Positions 1 to 3,549 of a stretch of DNA of 7,850 nucleotides are shown here, in pieces. The translations under genes were made by a program, and so were the position numbers. Below the pieces are notes generated by a model. The model ran no database searches, was not told the DNA's origin, and saw nothing but the letters and a program-made list of their open reading frames with translations. The stretch lies in NCBI GenBank assembly GCA_020426085.1, contig JAGQQP010000179.1, forward strand, positions 1 through 7,850, in the 5' to 3' direction. The stretch is from Planctomycetaceae bacterium. GTDB taxonomy: Bacteria > Planctomycetota > Planctomycetia > Planctomycetales > Planctomycetaceae. Every line of letters begins with the position of its first letter. Within the stretch, counting starts at the first letter, position 1.

Positions 1-16
1 TCCAGACTACTCCGCG
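1..16 (-). tRNA. partial tRNA, 5' end only
   Basis: The reverse complement reads CGCGGAG, TA, GTCTGGA. This fits a 7-base acceptor strand, the usual T8-A9 and the start of a D arm. Only 16 bases are inside the window, so the anticodon and identity cannot be read. It shows that the array continues beyond the left edge. The exact 5' base is uncertain by one or two positions. Confidence 0.5.
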
Positions 17-35
17 AGGACGTAATGAATTTCAA

Positions 36-109
36 TAGCTCGAGTGGGATTCGAACCCACAGCATCTCTGGTTCTAAGCCAGAGTGGTCTGCCAGTTGCC
101 TACCGAGCC
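36..109 (-). tRNA. tRNA with TAG anticodon (Leu by codon), class I shape
   Basis: On the minus strand the acceptor GGCTCGG pairs with TCGAGCT (two G-T wobbles, one at 1-72), followed by discriminator A73. The T arm GTGGG-TTCGAAT-CCCAC is perfect. The anticodon arm is TCTGG-CTTAGAA-CCAGA, giving anticodon TAG, which reads CUA (Leu). The variable region is only about 6 bases, whereas bacterial tRNA-Leu normally has a long variable arm. The D stem has two firm pairs (G10-C25, G11-C24). No CCA is encoded. The tRNA structure is clear; charging with leucine is doubtful. Confidence 0.8.
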
Positions 110-115
110 GGATTA

Positions 116-133
116 AAGGGGTCAGACCCCCTT
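116..133. repeat. short perfect palindrome between tRNA genes
   Basis: AAGGGG (116-121) and CCCCTT (128-133) form a 6-bp stem around a 6-base loop, in the 36-base spacer between the TAG-anticodon tRNA and tRNA-Trp. The core GGGGTCAGACCCC is the kind of palindrome seen as dispersed REP-like elements. On the minus strand it is followed by TTTAAT, so weak termination or processing are alternatives. The repeat status is inferred from one copy only. Confidence 0.4.
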
Positions 134-145
134 ATTTAAGTCAAG

Positions 146-216
146 CACGCCCCCAGGGATTTGAACCCCGATCGACCGGGTTGGAACCGGTCATGCTGCC
201 GTTACACCAGAGGCGT
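146..216 (-). tRNA. tRNA-Trp (anticodon CCA)
   Basis: Acceptor ACGCCTC pairs with GGGGCGT. A1-U72 and discriminator G73 agree with known Trp identity bases. The anticodon arm is ACCGG-TTCCAAC-CCGGT, so the anticodon is CCA. The T arm CGGGG-TTCAAAT-CCCTG has one G-T pair. The variable loop has only 4 bases and the D arm is of the GTGTAACGGCAGC type. It is 71 bases long with no encoded CCA. Confidence 0.92.
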
Positions 217-252
217 CTATATTGAGAAAGAAGACGATGCCTTCCACTCAAG

Positions 253-327
253 CTGCGGTGGCAGGAATCGAACCTGCGTCAAGACGGTTAACAGCCGCCC
301 ACCCGTACCAGCACGAGTACCACCGCA
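253..327 (-). tRNA. tRNA-Asn (anticodon GTT)
   Basis: Acceptor TGCGGTG pairs perfectly with CACCGCA, and discriminator G73 fits Asn. The anticodon arm GGCGG-CTGTTAA-CCGTC gives GTT. The T arm GCAGG-TTCGATT-CCTGC is perfect. Two oddities: position 8 is G instead of the near-universal U, and the D stem can form five pairs (ACTCG with CGGGT, one G-T) instead of three or four. No CCA is encoded. Confidence 0.92.
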
Positions 328-364
328 TTATTATTTTTCTTTCCTCATCCCGCTTTGTGCGGAG

Positions 365-440
365 TCAGGGTGGCTGGATTTGAACCAGCGATCTCGTGCT
401 TCCAAGGCACGCGGGTTAGACCAGACTTCCCCACACCCTG
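365..440 (-). tRNA. tRNA-Pro (anticodon TGG)
   Basis: Acceptor CAGGGTG pairs perfectly with CACCCTG, followed by A73. C1-G72 with A73 is the bacterial tRNA-Pro signature. The anticodon arm CGTGC-CTTGGAA-GCACG gives TGG. The T arm GCTGG-TTCAAAT-CCAGC is perfect. This is the most regular member of the array. The next gene on the transcribed side (tRNA-Gly, upstream) is only 9 bases away, which implies one precursor RNA. No CCA is encoded. Confidence 0.94.
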
Positions 441-449
441 TTTAAAAAG

Positions 450-520
450 AGCACCCAGCGGGGATCGAACCCGCACTTCCGCCATGGCAAGACAGTAGGC
501 TACCGTTACATCATGGGCGC
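450..520 (-). tRNA. tRNA-Gly (anticodon GCC)
   Basis: Acceptor GCGCCCA pairs with TGGGTGC, one G-T pair. G1-C72, C2-G71 and discriminator U73 match bacterial Gly identity bases. The anticodon arm CTGTC-TTGCCAT-GGCGG gives GCC, with two wobble pairs in the stem. The T arm GCGGG-TTCGATC-CCCGC is perfect. It is 71 bases long. Position 10 is A instead of G and the D stem is weak. No CCA is encoded. Confidence 0.92.
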
Positions 521-527
521 AAATTTG

Positions 528-548
528 TTGTTTCCGTTGTTTCCGTTG
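528..548. repeat. 9-bp tandem repeat in tRNA spacer
   Basis: TTGTTTCCG occurs twice head to tail (528-536, 537-545), followed by a further TTG, in the 32-base spacer between tRNA-Gly and tRNA-Thr. It is probably a local replication-slippage product. No function is visible. Confidence 0.5.
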
Positions 549-552
549 CCAG

Positions 553-625
553 AGCACCAGGCGGGATTTGAACCCACATAACCGCGTTACAAAGGCAGCG
601 TCTTACCAGGTTAGACGACCGGTGC
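553..625 (-). tRNA. tRNA-Thr (anticodon TGT)
   Basis: Acceptor GCACCGG pairs with CTGGTGC, one G-T pair. G1-C72 and C2-G71 are Thr identity pairs, and the discriminator is U73. The anticodon loop TTTGTAA gives TGT. In the anticodon stem CTGCC/CGCGG, position 31-39 is a C-C mismatch. The T arm is GTGGG-TTCAAAT-CCCGC with one T-G pair. The D arm GTCT...AGAC is regular. No CCA is encoded. Confidence 0.9.
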
Positions 626-738
626 GTTTGACTGTGTCCAGTTTTACTGTAGCGTCTCCAGAGCCAATTGGATCGAGTATATTAGATTGAAAGACGCTAT
701 GGTTAAATGTGATCCGCTCTAGATCTTTCATTTCAAAA
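626..738 (-). promoter_or_regulatory. long spacer with inverted repeat and possible -10 element
   Basis: This 113-base gap between tRNA-Lys and tRNA-Thr is longer than most spacers in the array. TAGCGTCT (650-657) and AGACGCTA (692-699) are perfect 8-bp inverted repeats. Between them, on the minus strand, lies TATACT (681-676), one base off the sigma-70 -10 consensus. No good -35 stands at 17 bases; TTTAAC (707-702) is weak and too far. It could be an internal promoter for the downstream tRNAs, or just a hairpin. No other gene is seen. Confidence 0.25.
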
Positions 739-856
739 TGGGGCCGGAGGGATTCGAACCCTCACCTGGCTGGTTAAAAGCCAGCAATGCAGCCGTTACA
801 CCACGACCCCGCATGGAAGTGGGGGCCGTGCGTTTAGAACAAAACAGATCCAGCAT
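728..856 (-). CDS. possible 42-residue ORF overlapping tRNA-Lys
   Basis: An ATG at 856-854 is preceded by AAGGAG (870-865) with an 8-base gap, which is the best Shine-Dalgarno arrangement in the window. The frame runs 42 codons to TGA (730-728) and passes through the whole tRNA-Lys gene, so its last two thirds read tRNA sequence. The product would start MLDLFCSKRTAPTS and has no recognisable domain. It could be a real small peptide, a ribosome-engaging leader, or the remaining 5' end of a gene replaced when the array grew. The frame inside the tRNA may be open by chance. Evidence for coding is the start site alone. Confidence 0.25.
   Translation of the reverse strand: MLDLFCSKRTAPTSMRGRGVTAALLAFNQPGEGSNPSGPILK
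739..810 (-). tRNA. tRNA-Lys (anticodon TTT)
   Basis: Acceptor GGGGTCG pairs with CGGCCCC, one T-G pair, followed by A73 as expected for Lys. The anticodon arm GCTGG-CTTTTAA-CCAGC gives TTT with a perfect stem. The T arm GAGGG-TTCGAAT-CCCTC is perfect. The D arm GTGTAACGGCTGC is of the same type as in the Trp and Gly genes of the array. It is 72 bases long with no encoded CCA. A candidate small ORF runs through it on the same strand. Confidence 0.93.
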
Positions 857-881
857 GATCAATACTCCTTTCATTTTTTAA

Positions 882-954
882 TGACCCGTGTGGGAGTCGA
901 ACCCGACCTGACCGGCTTGAGAAACCGGTGACCTCACCCGAAGTCGAACGGGCC
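882..954 (-). tRNA. tRNA-Glu (anticodon CTC), irregular T stem
   Basis: First tRNA of the array in transcription order. Acceptor GGCCCGT pairs with ACGGGTC, followed by A73. The anticodon arm CCGGT-TTCTCAA-GCCGG gives CTC, which reads GAG. The D stem GACT/GGTC is good, but position 14 is T instead of conserved A. The T-stem 5' strand GTCGGG faces CCCAC, so one C must bulge out or two pairs are lost. The discriminator is A, whereas E. coli tRNA-Glu has G. It is recognisable as a tRNA, but function is less certain than for its neighbours. Confidence 0.8.
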
Positions 955-970
955 TTGTTTCAGTACGTAC

Positions 971-1003
971 CTCAAGCGTCATGCAGACGAAGCGGCACTT
1001 GAG
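971..1003 (-). promoter_or_regulatory. nested hairpin ahead of the tRNA array
   Basis: CTCAAG (971-976) and CTTGAG (998-1003) form an outer stem. Inside it CGTC (977-980) and GACG (986-989) form an inner stem around ATGCA. It lies 16 bases upstream of tRNA-Glu, so it would be in the leader of the array transcript. It could be a processing signal or a protein-binding site. The role is unknown. Confidence 0.25.
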
Positions 1004-1032
1004 TGTTTAAAATTCCATTTGAGTTTTGTGAA
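1004..1032 (-). promoter_or_regulatory. candidate promoter of the tRNA array
   Basis: On the minus strand TTCACA (1032-1027) is one base off the sigma-70 -35 consensus. It is followed after 17 bases by TAAACA (1009-1004), a poor -10; TTTAAA with shorter spacing is an alternative. It sits directly after the terminator at 1038-1067 and before the first tRNA, where a promoter is needed. The assignment rests mainly on position. Confidence 0.3.
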
Positions 1033-1037
1033 GACGC

Positions 1038-1067
1038 AAAAAAACCCGCTGTCTGATGACACCGGGT
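1038..1067 (-). terminator. strong intrinsic terminator, minus strand
   Basis: On the minus strand ACCCG-G-TGTC pairs with GACA-G-CGGGT: nine pairs with one G-G mismatch around a four-base loop ATCA. The stem is followed at once by a run of seven T. It ends minus-strand transcription coming from the 1098-3363 block and insulates the tRNA array. Confidence 0.8.
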
Positions 1068-1097
1068 GATTTCAGAAGACTGTAGATCAACCAGGTG

Positions 1098-1202
1098 TTA
1101 ACAGCGCAAATTGAGCGCGAGCATATCTTCAGTCGGGAGGCCGGCTGCGGGATTGCCTGCGGGTTTGCCGTTTAAACTGATTGTCCACAAATAAGAAATC
1201 AT
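1098..1202 (-). CDS. possible 34-residue hypothetical protein
   Basis: ATG at 1202-1200 opens 34 codons ending in TAA (1100-1098), 31 bases before the strong terminator. The product starts MISYLWTISLNGKPAGN and ends with LALNLRC. There is no signal peptide or known motif. Codon choice in the second half (many GGC, GCA, CCC codons) looks like coding sequence rather than the AT-rich flank. No Shine-Dalgarno is seen. The frame is open for about 29 codons upstream of this ATG without a usual start. It could be a real small gene, the tail of a decayed one, or chance. Confidence 0.3.
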   Translation of the reverse strand: MISYLWTISLNGKPAGNPAAGLPTEDMLALNLRC

Positions 1203-1414
1203 GGAAGATAATATTCCGTTTTTGAATGTGATTAAAAATAAGCCAACGTGTCTGTCAGTTGTACTGACTACCTGATTAGATGCGTTTCAGAAAAAACGGT
1301 TCGCTGTTTTTTAAGAAAAAGCGGTTTCTTTTCAGATGCGCGAATACCGGGATTTATTTCCAGGTATTTCATTTTTTTAAAAATTAACTTCCATAAATAG
1401 AATTTAAAAACAGA
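1203..1414. other. AT-rich intergenic stretch
   Basis: About 210 bases between the creatininase stop and the small ORF. No RNA gene is recognised. It holds two hairpins: 1291-1312 (listed separately) and a weaker one, AATACC (1343-1348) with GGTATT (1363-1368), extended by two G-C pairs. The latter has a T run on its plus-strand side, where no gene needs terminating. The rest appears to be non-coding. Confidence 0.5.
1291..1312 (-). terminator. possible bidirectional terminator after creatininase gene
   Basis: AAAAAAC (1291-1297) and GTTTTTT (1306-1312) are perfect inverted repeats. On the plus strand the middle folds as GG-TTCG-CT. Both strands present a hairpin with a T tract, but the stem is almost all A-T, so termination may be weak. 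It lies about 100 bases past the creatininase stop. Confidence 0.3.
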
Positions 1415-2161
1415 TTAATATTCCGGATACTGCTGGGAAAGCTGCAGTAACTCCCGCAGATAACAAACTGAGCTCTCAATCACCGCCTGCTTGAACATTT
1501 CTCCTTTCGCTGCTGTGGCCTGTGTCGGATGTCCCGTGTGCCCTTCCCCGCCGGAGAGGGTTTTCATCGACCACATATCCTGCAGCGGTGCTTTAAAGTG
1601 GGGCGTGGGATTATCGACCCGCTCTGCTTTCACATGTTCCGGACAGAGTGCCAGCATCAACGACGTTTCCACATCGCCACAATGCACTTCAAACCCATGC
1701 GCGAACTGATCATAAACGGCGGCGGGCACCTGTTCCCACGGATTGAGATAAAACAGGTGACACTGCTGTTTCTCACAATTTAATTCGCGAATGATCGGCT
1801 TGAGAATAAAATTCCCGCCATGCCAGGGGCAGACAATCAGCTTCTGAATTCCGACACGTGTGAGTGAGTCCCAGATATCTCGCACGATACTTCGCATCGT
1901 CAGTGGAGTGAAACTGATTGTTCCCCGATAGCCGGTATTTTCTTCCGACGAGGAAACCGGCAGCGTAGGCAGCAGAAAGACATGCCCGGGCCAGTCGAGC
2001 TGTTCCAGGATCGCAGTCGAAAGTTGATCCGCAAGAATCGTATCGGTAGCAAGTGGCAGATGCCTTGAATGCTGCTCGGTAGCGCCGACCGGTAAAAAAG
2101 CGAGTTGAGGTTTCTTCTCTTCCAGCTCAAATGCGGTATTGAATTCCGTTAAAATTTGCAT
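1415..2161 (-). CDS. creatininase-family amidohydrolase
   Basis: A 248-residue protein of the creatininase family (PF02633), metal-dependent hydrolases of C-N bonds in cyclic or linear amides. The N-terminal signature LPVGATEQHSRHLPLATD gives metal ligands Glu29, His31 and Asp40 with the spacing of Pseudomonas creatininase (34, 36, 45). The central PWHGGN motif (112-117) supplies His114, the HCGDVETS segment (160-167) gives Glu165, and the C-terminal GHTGHPTQATAAKGE (207-221) is the usual family ending. Length is typical. No signal peptide is present, so it is cytoplasmic. The family also includes enzymes of riboflavin/F420 and mycofactocin pathways, and none of those genes are nearby, so the substrate is unknown. 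It starts 33 bases after the membrane protein of the sigma operon and is probably co-transcribed. ATG start; no clear Shine-Dalgarno. Confidence 0.92.
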   Translation of the reverse strand: MQILTEFNTAFELEEKKPQLAFLPVGATEQHSRHLPLATDTILADQLSTAILEQLDWPGHVFLLPTLPVSSSEENTGYRGTISFTPLTMRSIVRDIWDSLTRVGIQKLIVCPWHGGNFILKPIIRELNCEKQQCHLFYLNPWEQVPAAVYDQFAHGFEVHCGDVETSLMLALCPEHVKAERVDNPTPHFKAPLQDMWSMKTLSGGEGHTGHPTQATAAKGEMFKQAVIESSVCYLRELLQLSQQYPEY

Positions 2162-2194
2162 GGTGATTCACTCTGAAGAACGGAATGTAAGATC

Positions 2195-2830
2195 CTACGG
2201 ATTAATCAATTTGCGAACCTGCTTTACGATCTCACCAGTTCCCTGAGAAGGTTTGAATTCCTGAATCGTCTGCCCCTTTGTATCGGTTAGTGCAATAAAT
2301 GCGGTTTCAGCGCGCCCGTCAATTAACGAATCCAGTTTCCATTCTCGAATTTTCTGATGTATTCCAGCACTTGCGGCATGATCGCTCAAGTCAAATTCCT
2401 GCATTTCGACCGCAGGCTCATTCAGCGAGTCAGTCAGATCTCGAAAGACCAGTCCTGTAGCACGACAGTGAGGACATTGATTATTGTGACTTCGAAACGC
2501 CACCAGTCGATATTCGACAGGAGGAGCATTCGACTGTTTTAAAACAGGTTCTACTATATCGGGAACATTTAAGTTTCTCTCAATTTCAACTTTGTCATTC
2601 ACCACCTGATTGGAATGTTGAGAATTAAAAGTTGAATTTGAAAACAACAGGCTGACCGTCAGCAGCAACATTGCCACCAGTCCGATTGAAGTCACCAGAG
2701 CAATTCGTTTCCAGCGTTTTGCAGACGCGGCAAACGGAACGGCGTCCAGCAGACCTTGAATCTGTTCCGGGCCCAGTTCCATTTCAGTGTAGTATTTCCG
2801 TATTTCAGATTCGTATGACGGCTTATTCAT
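2195..2830 (-). CDS. single-pass membrane protein with CPHC thioredoxin-like domain, putative anti-sigma factor
   Basis: A 211-residue protein whose ATG overlaps the sigma-factor stop by 4 bases (ATGA), so the two are translationally coupled. Residues 1-42 are a short charged cytoplasmic segment ending in AKRWKR. Residues 43-64 are a hydrophobic transmembrane helix, with positive charges on the inside. Residues 65-105 look like a flexible linker. Residues 106-211 resemble a thioredoxin fold: VEYRLVAFRS strand, then CPHC (Cys119, Cys122), then a late strand ending in TKGQTIQEF. CPHC is the DsbA active-site sequence. The motif also reads H-x3-C-x2-C (His115), the zinc anti-sigma pattern, but on the outer side of the membrane. 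Position next to an ECF sigma gene suggests an anti-sigma factor responding to envelope redox state. A disulfide exchange protein merely co-regulated with sigma is the alternative. The role is inferred. Confidence 0.75.
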   Translation of the reverse strand: MNKPSYESEIRKYYTEMELGPEQIQGLLDAVPFAASAKRWKRIALVTSIGLVAMLLLTVSLLFSNSTFNSQHSNQVVNDKVEIERNLNVPDIVEPVLKQSNAPPVEYRLVAFRSHNNQCPHCRATGLVFRDLTDSLNEPAVEMQEFDLSDHAASAGIHQKIREWKLDSLIDGRAETAFIALTDTKGQTIQEFKPSQGTGEIVKQVRKLINP

Positions 2831-3315
2831 TTTGTCTCCAGTATCTGATCCAGATCATAACGTTGCTGGACCCGTTGCCTGGCTCTTGAAAGAAGACTCA
2901 ATACCGTCCCACGTGGTTGCTGCGTAAGCGTGCTGATTTCCTGAGCCGTATATCCTTCTACAATCTGCAGAAACAATACTTCGCGTTCTTCCACACGCAG
3001 GCAACTCAGGATTTCTTCCAGATCAATTTTTTGCTCTATCAGTTTTGTGTGAGGGATTGTGTCATCAGCCACCAGATTATCAACGAGTGGTTCATCAACA
3101 ATGCCCTGGCGTTTTCTCAAACTGTCATAAAACAGATTTCGAATTGCTGTAAACAGATAACTTTTGCCTACCAGAGTCCCCTGTTGACGCAGCACTTTCA
3201 GACAAGCCTGTTGAATCAGATCTTCGGCATCATGCCTGTTATGTGAAAGCGAGACTGCGTAACGATAGCCCGATTGAATAAGCTGTAGATCATCAGCACG
3301 TTGATGTTCGGACAC
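2827..3315 (-). CDS. ECF-type RNA polymerase sigma factor
   Basis: A small sigma-70 family protein that directs RNA polymerase to a specific promoter set. With the GTG start at 3315 it has 162 residues. Region 2 spans about 17-70, including YRYAVSLSHNRHDAEDLIQQ for core binding and the aromatic KSYLFTAIRNLFYDSLRKR stretch for -10 recognition. Region 4 spans about 99-152, with the helix-turn-helix GYTAQEISTLTQQPRGTVLS and the basic SRARQRVQQRY. There is no region 1 or 3, as in ECF factors. A longer reading from TTG at 3363 would add 16 residues lacking family similarity and is less likely; neither start has a clear Shine-Dalgarno. The stop overlaps the next gene by 4 bases. The group and target promoters cannot be told from here. 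Confidence 0.9.
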   Translation of the reverse strand: MSEHQRADDLQLIQSGYRYAVSLSHNRHDAEDLIQQACLKVLRQQGTLVGKSYLFTAIRNLFYDSLRKRQGIVDEPLVDNLVADDTIPHTKLIEQKIDLEEILSCLRVEEREVLFLQIVEGYTAQEISTLTQQPRGTVLSLLSRARQRVQQRYDLDQILETK

Positions 3316-3363
3316 GGTCAAACCATGAATCTTGTGAAACAGTGACTGCAGACAGAACCGCAA

Positions 3364-3549
3364 AGAAAAGAAAACAGTAGTTTAACCACACTCTCACTAC
3401 ATGTAAAACTGATTAATTACAGAAGTCACACCTCTCATTTTTAAAAAAATATGCCTGTCTTTTTCAAAAATACTGCAATCAAATCAGAACTGGAATCGTT
3501 ATGCTTTCAGTACACATCTATCACAACAGATACCTTAAGGACACATTCA
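3364..3549. promoter_or_regulatory. divergent intergenic region with near-identical direct repeats
   Basis: The AT-rich region between the sigma operon and the exported-protein genes. CACACTCTCA (3387-3396) and CACACCTCTCA (3427-3437) are near-identical, with their starts 40 bases apart, about four helical turns. They are placed where an operator would control either direction. TAATTAAT-like AT-rich sequence between them could serve as a -10, but no convincing -35/-10 pair was found. An open frame in the right half (3451-3549) precedes the signal peptide of the plus-strand gene and is judged untranslated. Confidence 0.3.

Noticed and set aside
36..109. Amber suppressor tRNA
   Set aside because: The anticodon in the 7-base loop is TAG, which pairs with CUA. 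An amber suppressor needs CTA.
25..557. Open reading frames of 66-94 residues across the tRNA region on both strands
   Set aside because: They run through several tRNA genes and spacers, are out of keeping with any protein family, and arise from the stop-poor tRNA sequence.
1..954. CRISPR-like array from regularly spaced similar blocks
   Set aside because: The recurring blocks are the shared T-arm and D-arm sequences of tRNA genes, not identical repeats with unique spacers.
1343..1378. Plus-strand terminator with T run
   Set aside because: The hairpin and T run exist, but no plus-strand gene lies upstream that would need it, and on the minus strand it lacks a T tract.
1491..1783. Plus-strand frames of 72-84 residues opposite the creatininase gene
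   Set aside because: They are antisense to a gene with clear family motifs and show no protein features of their own.
3316..3363. TTG start adding 16 residues to the sigma factor
   Set aside because: The extra residues have no match to ECF N termini, the start codon is weak and no ribosome binding site precedes it. Not excluded outright.
3451..3549. N-terminal extension of the laminin-G-like protein
   Set aside because: A complete signal peptide begins at the ATG at 3550, with a ribosome binding site just upstream; a 33-residue extension ahead of it would bury the export signal.
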